Shown here: positions 12,366-21,364 of the stretch, in pieces
Numbering within the stretch: the first letter of the stretch is position 1
Layout: each line of letters begins with the position of its first letter
Source of the DNA: Thuidium tamariscinum
Taxonomy: Eukaryota > Streptophyta > Bryopsida > Hypnales > Thuidiaceae
Assembly (NCBI GenBank): GCA_947034885.2
Contig: OX344752.2
Coordinates: 19,863,386-19,927,385, forward strand
Length of the DNA stretch: 64,000 nucleotides
Direction of reading: 5' to 3'
The notes under the pieces: generated by a model
The model's input: the letters and a program-made list of their open reading frames with translations, nothing else
The model's database searches: none
Told to the model about the DNA's origin: nothing
Program-made: the position numbers and the translations under genes

Positions 12366-12899
12366 AACAATTCTGAACCTAAAATTCTAAATTTTGAGAC
12401 CCAGCTGTAGCATACTGTCCACTTGTGCACATACTGTGACCACTCATATTCCTCATTTGTAAAAGAACGCACAATCTCACTGCACCCAAAGACTCTTGAC
12501 ATGATATGCAAACAAAAGATTTCCGTACATACAATATACTCACAATCAAAGAAAGTATCAAGACGCAAGGAAATAAAGAACATTTCAAAAATACAGAGAA
12601 TCTTGTCAATTTATTCACAAGTGTAGGGACTCAACTTCACCTTAGCAATGGAAGCTGCTACTGCAACGACAGCCTGTGTCTTTTGTAAAAGCTCGTGCAA
12701 ATATTTTCAAAAGCTTGAATGCCAAGCGATATGGCTAGATCAATTGAAACTGCTAGTACTGCGTGCAATTCAATCACAAGAATCAAAATGTTAGAAACTC
12801 AGAAACCTCACAAATAATATAATTGTAAAATTTTTGGTGCCTGAAGTAGCTTATGTAAATCTAAAAAATTAACACAGCATCAAGGCTCTAACCATTAAG
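12366..12899. other. Intergenic, no gene seen
   Basis: Several overlapping short open frames occur on both strands, none with recognisable features. No repeat or signal is supported. Confidence 0.3.
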
Positions 12900-13165
12900 G
12901 TAGGTACACCCAAAAGCGCCAGTTTCTCTACTGTGCCTAATTCCTGTTATTATGTTGTTCAAATTTTTTTACAATCTTGTTGATGAGTGAAAGCATGTTC
13001 CAACGCACCAAAGAACAGTGGATTTGGATACCGTATGCAAAAGTTATTCAGTCAAAGTGTGTTTCTGAAAGCGCCATCTACAGTCTGGGTACATGACTGA
13101 TTTTGAAAATCTATGCACGTTGTACAGAGCGCTTTAAGGTCAAGAGCCATTTTGGGTGTACCTAC
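12900..13165. mobile_element. Short TIR element with TAGGTACACCCAAAA ends
   Basis: The left terminus GTAGGTACACCCAAAAGCG is matched by the inverse terminus CATTTTGGGTGTACCTAC, and TTA lies just outside both ends. If TTA is the target duplication, the element would be PIF/Harbinger (Tourist)-like. A second element with related ends lies at 59841. No coding capacity. Confidence 0.6.
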
Positions 13166-14424
13166 TTTACTACATGATGAAACTACTGATAACAGAAAAC
13201 TATGGTGACTATGACAACAAGCAAATAGTCACATAATAGATCACAACATCCATAGGTAAGGTGCACTGAGGTTTGCAACATAAACCCAATGCCTATTATT
13301 GAACTCACCAGACTTCGTAAAGCTTTTGAGAAGTTGATTGTAGTAGCATTCTTGATCACCTGATTGTCGATTCAGCAATTCTCCAATTCTTGTCATGTCA
13401 AAAAACACAATTTTTTAGGAACCAACTTTATCAATTCATTATTAAAATGAAATAACTATATTAGACTTCAACTGACTCTTGGTTACAACAAAGTCATCAA
13501 ACTACCCTGTATTAATAGCACCACAATCACCTACACCAGACTTCAAGTGGATCAATTCATTAATAAAATGAAAGATATCAATTCATCAATAAAAGGAAAG
13601 ACTGACTATCAGAATTTACTGCCTCACCTCCAAATCATCATCTTCCCGTTGAAACATCAAACAGTTGCGCCTCCAGGTCTTCACTACTCTACTATTTCCT
13701 ACCCTCGCCTTTGCTTCGAGAACCACGAAAACGAAGTCAAAAATTTTAAAGGTTCGAAGTTTAGGGTTTACGGTACTATGAATTGTATAAGCCAGGTCTA
13801 TGAATGGAAAATGGAAAATGGAATATGCTTACTTAGAGATTCGATCTAGGATTAAGAGAAGCCCTGTTTCACCAAAAAATTCACTAAAATAAGGCCCTGT
13901 TGTCGTCTATTATATGTACAACATCAATTCCAACTTTTTTGTAAAATGGTAGACCACAAATAAGCTCAAACACATGTTAGATTGTACCTTGTTTCCTTCT
14001 CTTGGTCGAATTCTCCCAACCCATCCGCTTGCTTCCTTCCAAAACGAAGATCACTCAATCGAAGTCTCTCCAATTGACACTGGCGGCAATTCTGCACAAC
14101 CCCCCACTCCACCCCCCTTGCAACTTCGCTATCGCCATGGGTGGAACCCAAATTGCAAAAACTCCAAACAATCGAGCTTGGTTACAAAAACCTAAGAATC
14201 TGCCAATTACTCCCAAGCTCTCTCCCTCTCTCTGTCTTTGCAAGTCAAGCTTCAGCTGCCACCTTCATAGTGGCAAGCAAAGTGCTGGCCCTGTTGCTTG
14301 AAGAATGATAACACTGAATTGCCTCCCTGCTTGGCCGGATCCCGAAGGCTGATGAGAGTTTTCATACATAAGAGAAAAAAAGAACTGATTGCTTTACGCT
14401 ACCTCGTCAACTGCCGCCCGCCTC
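13166..14424. other. Intergenic, weak open frames only
   Basis: A plus-strand open frame at 14139-14301 begins in good context (CGCCATGGG) and could be an organelle-targeting-like N-terminus, rich in S/T/K/P. It has no homology I recognise and no clear continuing exon. 13547-13849 is likewise open but unconvincing. Confidence 0.25.
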
Positions 14425-15043
14425 TCAGGGGGAAATCCTCAAGAAATTAAGTACTAAAAAACAAACAAAGTCAACAATTAACAACAAGAGGGCACTGTAC
14501 TTACCTGACAAAGTGTAAAAGGCATGGCGATCATTGATGGTAAGACTTTCTGGATAAGTCCAGCATACTGGTGGCTTGCACATGCACAACGAAATTGAAG
14601 AAAGGTTCACAAACAGAAAAAAGCAATTGAGTCTTACCAATACAAGTAGCCGTAGAGGAATAGCGACAAAGGTGATCAAAATAATAAAGATTTTCAAAGA
14701 TAATGTCTTCCATGTGCTCAAAGCGCGAGAAGATTAATCTAGACATACCTTCATTGAATCTTGTAGCTCCGTGTCTGAATTCAGTCCTTGCAATTTGCAC
14801 CAAAGGCTGGTGATTGCATGTAAAGCCCTACCGAAAGAGAATCACGTTCAAGTCTTGTTTTGACGCCCCCAAAGCAAAACAGTTCCTTCCCTTGCTCCGG
14901 CCTATATATAAAACCCTAATATTGTTAGAACTCCAATAAGCAATCCAATCATTCACAAGTCCCTTCCTCTTTAAAAGGACAACAGAATCACAATAAAAAC
15001 ACTTCACTTTCAAAGAGATACAAAAAGAGCTCACACTCACCAT
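14425..15043 (-). CDS. Possible small spliced gene, about 61 codons
   Basis: Intron signals on the minus strand line up into one transcript. The ATG at 15043-15041 is followed by donor gtgagt; intron 15040-14916; exon 14915-14832 ending at gtaggg; exon 14574-14505 with a pyrimidine-rich acceptor and the strong donor CAG|gtaagt; a 51-bp intron with T-rich acceptor TTTTTTAG; and a last exon 14453-14425. Spliced, the frame stays open and reads like protein (segments YRPEQGKELFCFGG and CWTYPESLTINDRHAFYTLS). I do not recognise it. Alternative readings exist: a 46-residue frame that skips the second splice, or a non-coding spliced RNA. A TATATATA sequence inside exon 2 might instead mark a promoter for a shorter transcript. 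Confidence 0.3.
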
Positions 15044-15894
15044 AGCACCAATCCAACTCTACCTACACTTTTCTCCTTCTAGCAACCTAGTTGCTCCTCG
15101 ACAGGTTTTTTTCCTTCTCACACCTCCACCACTGCTGCATCAACGCTCTCTACAAGCTCCCTCGATACTTTCAAAACTCTCAAAAATAATCCTTACACTC
15201 GGCATCACGAAACCTCAATTGAACGCGACAAATACTAAACCAAAAAAGTCAGATTATAACAAACAGTGCTTCCAACATTTCCAAAAAACAACTAGAGAAG
15301 CTCTCAATCTTACTGCAATCTTTCCTTTACGCTCAAAAACAACATCAAGTTGAAATTCAACATCTACTTGAACTAACCCTACCTCTCAAAAAATCACATG
15401 TTGTGTTGTACGAGAACGAATGAGAGAGGGAGAGAGTGGAGAGAAGAAGAGGATAAGGATGCGGAGGGATGAGAGGTAGAGTACAACCGCGTGAAGAAGA
15501 GCAGATATCCAGACAACCGCGCGACCGCGCGACCGCGCGACCGAAAATGACATGTTTTGATGCATTGCCATGATCGATCAGTACTTTGTTCCTCAATTCA
15601 TTTATTTCCTCTTTTCAACATGACCTTCCAGCACTATGAAGCGGTTTTAAATAATTTCTTACTAATCTCTCTTCCTTAAAATACCTACATCTCTTGTAGT
15701 GGTGTAAACACAAATCTCCATGGTACAAACTCATTGTAAATTTACAACTCAATTTTTTGTCTTGAAACAATAGTTTTTTACATTTTGTTACATAATTGGT
15801 ATACTTAAGGAAAGATTTGTATGTATAGGCTAGAATTATTTGATGGTAACAACAAATCTCCAAAAAACATCTTTAGATTTATTAAATTGTGTAA
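15044..15894. other. Intergenic, contains a (CGCGAC)n tract
   Basis: A GC-rich microsatellite of about four CGCGAC units lies at 15517-15544. The C/T-rich stretch 15060-15190 could be the leader of the small minus-strand gene. No other gene is supported up to the hAT insertion site. Confidence 0.4.
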
Positions 15895-15902
15895 GTTTTA
15901 TC
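15895..15902. repeat. Left target-site duplication of the giant hAT element
   Basis: GTTTTATC lies immediately outside CAGGGTTG. The identical 8-mer lies immediately outside the other end at 32821-32828. Eight bases is the target-duplication length of the hAT superfamily. Confidence 0.95.
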
Positions 15903-15927
15903 CAGGGTTGTCTATCCTGACGTGACG
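15903..15927 (+). repeat. Left terminal repeat of the giant hAT element
   Basis: CAGGGTTG is the perfect 8-bp outer repeat. CTGACGTGACG at 15917-15927 recurs inverted near the right end. Between these the two ends diverge, which is usual for hAT elements with short TIRs. Confidence 0.9.
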
Positions 15928-15952
15928 TGGGCTTTTCCCGTCGGGATGTCAT

Positions 15953-16465
15953 GACGCGTCAGTCGTGACGCGGCAGGACGCGTCAGAGGCCGTCCCGAAT
16001 GCTGACGGCGTCGTCGACAGCGCGGATGAAGTCCGTCGACAGCGCGCAGACGGCCTGTCGGCCGCCTCGACGACTGGCCGTCGCGTGGATGGACAGAGCG
16101 TCTGCGGCTTTAGGGTTTAGGCGCGACGGCCAGGCCGTCGCCTCAACAGTTTTCTGTTCAGCGGACGGTCACGGCGTCCAGAGTTCGTCCACGCAGCGGG
16201 GACGGTCAGGCCGTCGTCTGGACGGCCAGAGCGTCCGCGGCTTGTGCACTTCGACGGGACGGCCAGGCCGTCGCCTCGACAGTTTTCCGTTCAGCGGACG
16301 GTCACGGCGTCCAGAGTCCGTCCACGCTGCGGGGATGGCCAGGCCGTCGTCTGGACAGCGGGACGTCCGTTGGACGGCCAGAGCGTCTACGGGGACGGCC
16401 ACGACGTCCCGTCCGTGGCTGTCCACAGTGCGCCAACGGACAGGCCGTCGACTGGACGACTGCTG
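15953..16465. repeat. CCGTC array A: left subterminal and transposase promoter
   Basis: GC-rich DNA densely packed with GGCCGTC, CCGTCGA, GACGGCCA and GCGTCCA. It begins with GACGCGTC palindromes (15953-15990) and includes a ~133-bp near-tandem duplication (units starting at 16125 and 16258). It ends ~15 bp upstream of the transposase TATA box. The long open frames in it on both strands come from CpG-rich, stop-poor composition. Confidence 0.85.
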
Positions 16466-16479
16466 CCAAGCCTTCACAG

Positions 16480-16486
16480 TATATAG
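16480..16486 (+). promoter_or_regulatory. TATA box of the transposase gene
   Basis: TATATAG, directly downstream of array A and ~220 bp before the chosen start codon. Transcription would begin near 16510-16520. Confidence 0.7.
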
Positions 16487-16615
16487 CACGAGCCGTGTAT
16501 TTGAAGGTCACTTTTCCTTGTTGATCTCTGCTCTTATGACCTGGTTGGCACACAGCCATTGTACTAGAGTGAAGTCCAAGAAGAGTGTATGGGAGGAACA
16601 CTTGCTGTGAAAGCA

Positions 16616-16673
16616 GTAAGTGTTATTTCCACATCACATCCAAACAGAATACTAACCTGTTTTGTTTGTGCAG
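16616..16673 (+). other. 58-bp intron in the transposase 5' leader
   Basis: The donor GTAAGT follows AAAGCA, a CTAAC branch-point match lies ~20 bp before the end, and the acceptor is TTTGTGCAG. Its length is not a multiple of three, so an ATG at 16589 upstream of it is not in frame with the transposase after splicing. This supports ATG 16700 as the start. Confidence 0.75.
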
Positions 16674-16699
16674 TTTCAAGTGAAGAACCAGTGGGAGCA

Positions 16700-19600
16700 A
16701 TGGGAGGGGGGAGGACACAATGGGAACCCTGGTATAGGCTACAACAGGATGGGAAAGTGGAATGCAAGTTCTGCAAAACGAAGATTAGTTACCGCAAGGA
16801 TTGCTTGCTTTTCCACTTGGGTTATAGACGAAATGACACCCTCCCCGGAGTGAGAATGTGCAACAAGGCCAGTGCAGCAGTGAAGGCTATGTTTTTCAAT
16901 TGTGGGGGGAATGTTCCTACAGTCTCCGAAGACGAAGAGGAACATGATGTGGAAGTGACATCACCGTCATCGAATCCAACGAGGGTGGTACGTGATCAAG
17001 AATTACCCAATGCTTCAATCTCAATTAGTGGAGGGGGAGGAAATACTTTGGGCCAAAATTCTCAAGTTCGATCATCAGAGGCGCCTGTCCCTTCTTCGAC
17101 CCATAGTCGACCGCTGAGGCAATTATCCGTACAAGAAGGGATGGACACATCCAAAAAGCAAGTACTAGACAAGAAGTGGGCGAAGTTTTTCTACGAAGCA
17201 AATATCCCATTCAATGTGGTGAGACACCCCGCTTTTGTGGATGCCGTGAAATCAACCTCCGAGTCCAGAGTTCTTTACAAACCTCCACCTTACAATGCCA
17301 TACGTACGAAGCTCATGACATCAACAAAGGAGGAAGTGGCTGCACTGGTAGCGGAGAAGACAAGGGGGCCTATCCACAAGTACGGTGTCACTATATGTTC
17401 TGACGGATGGGACAATGTCAGCCATCGGCCATTGATCAATGTAATGTTGTCGTGCACGAGTGGAGAAGTATTTTTGGGATCGGTGGACACTATAGGCGAA
17501 AGCAAAGACGCTGTTTATGTGGCTAATCGCATGATCGATTACATTGACGCGGTGGGGGGACAGAATGTGGTGCAAGTTTGTACGGACAATGCGCCAAACA
17601 TGCGTTTGGCTGGTACTCAAATTACTCGCGAATTCCCTCACCTATATTTCCAAGGTTGTTCCGCGCATGCACTTGACCTTCTACTTGAAGATTGGGGCAA
17701 GCAACTTTGGGTGGTCAAAATGGTAAAGAAAGCAAAATCAATCGTGAAATTCATTCGCACGCATCACATGCCACTCGCCATTTTCCGACGACATTCTCCT
17801 AACCTCATGTTGAAGAATCCCATTGAGACACGTTTTGCGACCATGTTCCTCATGATCGAGCGTTTGGCCGAGGTCAAGGAAGCCGTGGAATCTACAGTCC
17901 ATGATCCGCAGTGGAACGAATATGTGAGGTCCTCGAACGCTGCAATACACAATAAGGCAGAAAAGGTTCGACGTAGGGTTCGAAAGGACGAGTTCTGGAG
18001 GAGGTGTCTCAACTTTGTGCATATGGTAGAGCCTGTGTTGGTGGCTCTTCAAGAGTTTGATGGAAAACATCCGGTCATGGGCAAAGCATGGATCGTGATG
18101 AAAAAGCTAGAAAAGCATGTTTTGGCTTTGAGGAATCGACCATTTTCATTGGAGGCAAATTATGCGGATCGTGCTGAATACGCGTTTTACGAACGATGGG
18201 ATTTGATGAAGACCGATTTGCACTACGCAGCTGCCCTGCTCAATCCATTCCTCCTTGATGAAATTATACTAATAGACGATAACGAGGCAAAGGAGGCCAT
18301 TCTTAGAGTACTACGCAAATTGGCAGTTGGAGGGTTGGGATATGCAGCCGCTTTGTTTGAGTACCAATCCTTTCGAGACTGCCGAGGCATGTTCGCTGGA
18401 CTTCCCGATGTGAATACTTTGAATTTGGAGCCGCATGAATGGTGGGATCTTCTCGGAGCTGGTGCTCATACGCTTACACCTATTGCAAGAAGGATCCTTG
18501 CACAAGTATGTTCCGCATCATCATGCGAACGCAATTGGAGCATGTATTCATTTGTCCACAGCAAGTCTCGCAACAGATTGACATCTGAGCGCGCGGAGGA
18601 ATTGGTTTACATTTATACCAATTCGAGGACTCTCAGGGAAAGGGGTGCGGCGGATGTAGTACGATGGTACACTGAGAACATGTTGTCCGAAGATTCCATG
18701 ACAACCGAATCAGATGGCTTGGATCGTGGTTCGGTTATGTCAGACGCTAACAACGATGACTCAGACGACAGTTCCTATGGCGATGATGATCCACCATTTC
18801 GGCCTTTGGGTGAAAGGCAAGAAAGGGGTCCCCTAATTGACGAGTCCGTATTTGACTTTGATGGCGCGGATAATGATGGAAATGACCACGGGGGAGATGA
18901 GGATGGAAATGACAACGGGGGAAATGATGGCAGTCCGTCATGGATGCCACGTACATCGATTGCGGGGTCAAGTGGTGGAAATCAAAACGAAGGGGTTGAA
19001 GCCCCACCTTCGCCGGTTATAGGGCCGATTGAAGAAGAAATGCGTACCCGGAGACATGAACATGTCGTTGTGGTAGAAAGACAAGGCGAAGATGAGGTCG
19101 TTGCCACAGATCCCCGAGTGGCGCGGAACACTCGTAGCCACAGATCCCCCATTGGTGTCGAGATAGACTTTCGCACATTGCGTCGAGACACGATCGGCGT
19201 GCGACCACAAGCGCCTAGCTTGGATGATCCACCCGTCCAAATTTCAGCACGGCCTTCATCTTCTAGAGTCCGCCCCAACCAAGAAACTCCATCAGTCGGT
19301 ACACGATTGGCCGGTCTCTTCCCAACTCTAAATATGATCGAGCGAAGGAATGCACCTCCATCCTCAGAACAACCCGTTGCACCGCCTACACGCACTACTA
19401 ATCGATGCCCGCGGCCACGTGAAGAAGGCCCTACCAATGAACGAGTGAGTAGAAGAACACGTAGAAGGCTAAGAAGGGAAGAAGCGGCGAGTATACCATT
19501 TCTCCGCGAAGGTCTTCTCCCTGGACCAACGGGGCCCAGTGTGGATACCGCTGGAGATGGAGTAGGAGGGCGAACAATCCGCAGATTGGCTTCTATAGTA

Positions 19601-19834
19601 GGTGAAGGCTCAGACAGCCCTGACAACTCACCAAGCGAAGTCGGTAGGGCAACGTCCAATCATGATGATGAATCCATGGGTCCTAGTATAGGTGAAGATG
19701 GTGAAGTTCCGGGAGATAGTGATTATAGAGGGACTCGTAGAGGTCCTCCACCTGCACCTCAAGACAATCAAGCAACCACGCGAGAGGCTGCTGCAAGGAG
19801 CATGGCTCTTAATCGTACACGTGCAAGACGTTGA
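16700..19834 (+). CDS. hAT transposase: BED finger, DUF659-type RNase H fold, hAT dimerisation region
   Basis: A protein of 1,044 residues counted from ATG 16700 (the frame is open upstream to 16589, but that ATG is separated by the leader intron). The BED-type zinc finger lies at residues ~8-54 (C22, C25, H39, C54), for DNA binding. The catalytic core follows from ~155: SDGW with D235 and CTDNAPN with D296 are the two expected aspartates, then QGCSAHALDLLLEDW. The C-terminal hAT dimerisation region around 600-640 has CERNWS with E610 in the place of the catalytic glutamate. All three acidic residues are present, so it is likely active. Residues ~665-1044 form an unusual tail: acidic Asp/Asn/Gly-rich, then Arg- and Pro-rich, with no fold I recognise. 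It acts in the nucleus, cutting and joining element ends, and its gene follows array A and a TATA box. Confidence 0.93.
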   Translation: MGGGRTQWEPWYRLQQDGKVECKFCKTKISYRKDCLLFHLGYRRNDTLPGVRMCNKASAAVKAMFFNCGGNVPTVSEDEEEHDVEVTSPSSNPTRVVRDQELPNASISISGGGGNTLGQNSQVRSSEAPVPSSTHSRPLRQLSVQEGMDTSKKQVLDKKWAKFFYEANIPFNVVRHPAFVDAVKSTSESRVLYKPPPYNAIRTKLMTSTKEEVAALVAEKTRGPIHKYGVTICSDGWDNVSHRPLINVMLSCTSGEVFLGSVDTIGESKDAVYVANRMIDYIDAVGGQNVVQVCTDNAPNMRLAGTQITREFPHLYFQGCSAHALDLLLEDWGKQLWVVKMVKKAKSIVKFIRTHHMPLAIFRRHSPNLMLKNPIETRFATMFLMIERLAEVKEAVESTVHDPQWNEYVRSSNAAIHNKAEKVRRRVRKDEFWRRCLNFVHMVEPVLVALQEFDGKHPVMGKAWIVMKKLEKHVLALRNRPFSLEANYADRAEYAFYERWDLMKTDLHYAAALLNPFLLDEIILIDDNEAKEAILRVLRKLAVGGLGYAAALFEYQSFRDCRGMFAGLPDVNTLNLEPHEWWDLLGAGAHTLTPIARRILAQVCSASSCERNWSMYSFVHSKSRNRLTSERAEELVYIYTNSRTLRERGAADVVRWYTENMLSEDSMTTESDGLDRGSVMSDANNDDSDDSSYGDDDPPFRPLGERQERGPLIDESVFDFDGADNDGNDHGGDEDGNDNGGNDGSPSWMPRTSIAGSSGGNQNEGVEAPPSPVIGPIEEEMRTRRHEHVVVVERQGEDEVVATDPRVARNTRSHRSPIGVEIDFRTLRRDTIGVRPQAPSLDDPPVQISARPSSSRVRPNQETPSVGTRLAGLFPTLNMIERRNAPPSSEQPVAPPTRTTNRCPRPREEGPTNERVSRRTRRRLRREEAASIPFLREGLLPGPTGPSVDTAGDGVGGRTIRRLASIVGEGSDSPDNSPSEVGRATSNHDDESMGPSIGEDGEVPGDSDYRGTRRGPPPAPQDNQATTREAAARSMALNRTRARR

Positions 19835-20215
19835 GAGCATCTAGGGAAAAAAATGTCTCCATGTCATCTTATGTAATATTGTGTAAGGCTGAATACCTTG
19901 CATGTGAAATTCGGCATTAATTATAAATACTACACATGCTTCCTGTGCTCATGTAGGGCGCATGGGTAGAAATTTTTTATCTTCACATGTCACAAATTCT
20001 ACAACGCAACAACGGATCCATTTATGCATATTTGTCCCAAGAAATGGAAATATTTGCTTTGTCGTTTGCCATGTATTCTATACTCTTAAATTTGGATTCA
20101 TTCTTCGAAGCTGGTTACCTACATGCTTGGATATTTTGAGATCATTATGGATTTTGCCCTGTACAAGAAAACAAATGTAATCTGGAATATGGAGAAAATG
20201 ATTGAAAGTACTGAA
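19835..20215. other. 3' flank of the transposase gene
   Basis: AT-rich; AATTATAAAT and AATATTGTGTAAGG near 19870-19930 are plausible polyadenylation context. No gene is seen before the nested TTAA element. Confidence 0.4.
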
Positions 20216-21152
20216 TTAACCCCTAAAGGACCAAGAGTCCCCTCGGGGAACTTTAAGAATTAGGGCAGGTACTTGTGACTTCAATTTTCAATGAATTTTA
20301 TTGAAATTTTCACATAATATAAAAAAACTGATTAGCTCCGTGGAAATATTAATTTTTTTTTCAATTGGTGACCGGGAGCAAAAGTTATGCCATCGTAAAC
20401 ATAATTTTCATGTTGCCGGGCAGAAAAAAAAATCTACAAAAACTTCAAAATTAAAAAAATAATTTTTTTTTCTTATAGATTATATTTTTGTCTACAAGTA
20501 AAGCTTTGATTCATTCCATTTGGATTAGTAATGTGAAAGTTATGAACAATCTTGTTTTTCGGGCAATCTAAGCATCTTCTTGAAAAAATAACTTCTAGGA
20601 TTCATTTGTGAATGCAATTTCCACAATTTAAAAAAAAAAATTGTTGGACAAGGTTGATTTTGTTTTCTAGAAGACTAGAACAATCTCACCATTGGGATTA
20701 TTGTGTTTCAATTCCATCTATGAGATATTTGCAATTTAGTTTTTCTTTCAATCTTGGACCTACATCTACTTGACAATTTTTTAAAGAATGACAAAAAGTC
20801 TTTATTTTGTGAATTTTTTTTCCTAAGCTCTTAGCTTAATTTCTCAATAAAAAAATTTTAATTCAAGGTCTGTAGTGCAAAAAGATTACATAAATGGAGG
20901 ACAAAGTCATTTGAAGTTGCAAACTAGTGTTTAAGAAAACTTTGTTTTCCAACTTTGAATGCTCATATCTTCCTATCTATACGGTCAAACTTCATGAAAT
21001 TTTCACCACATCATCTTAGTTAAGTAAAGTTCAAGATCCTATGGTTAGATTCTAAAAATTTAGTTTTTTTGTTTTTCATGGATGAATGGAACAAAAATGG
21101 CAGTTTTGAGTGGTTTTGGGTTGAAAAACGGCCGTGGTCCTTTAGGGGTTAA
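20216..21152. mobile_element. TTAA-flanked TIR element (piggyBac-like), nested in the giant hAT
   Basis: TTAA at both edges, then inverted ends CCCCTAAAGGACCA and TGGTCCTTTAGGGG, enclosing ~930 bp of AT-rich DNA without a transposase frame. TTAA duplications with C-rich ends are the hallmark of piggyBac. Relatives lie at 47723, 56725 and 61797. It separates the transposase from the kinase-like gene. Confidence 0.85.
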
Positions 21153-21364
21153 CATGGCATTCAGTCCAAAATTTACGAAGGGACAGAACTACTCACAAAT
21201 CCACTCACCGGAATCATACTCGAATGGAACAAAAAGATTTACATATATTTATTTCAAAAAGGAGTTAGTACAAAATTCAGTGACGCAAAGTTTGTGGACT
21301 ATACTGTGGTAAAAGCAAGTACTAAGGTACGTCTACGATTACATTGCCACTAAAATACTATTCT

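Noticed and set aside
14002..14301. Plus-strand 99-residue frame with transit-peptide-like composition
   Set aside because: No homology, no continuing exon, and a competing frame on the same stretch; kept only as a remark.
15999..16610. Open frames of 80-203 residues on both strands in array A
   Set aside because: CpG-rich repeated CCGTC motifs rarely contain stops; translations are R/G/P/T-rich repeats with no family features, and the TATA box and transposase leader lie within.
16589..16699. Transposase starting at ATG 16589
   Set aside because: A clear 58-bp intron with branch point lies between, and splicing puts that ATG out of frame; ATG 16700 is preferred.
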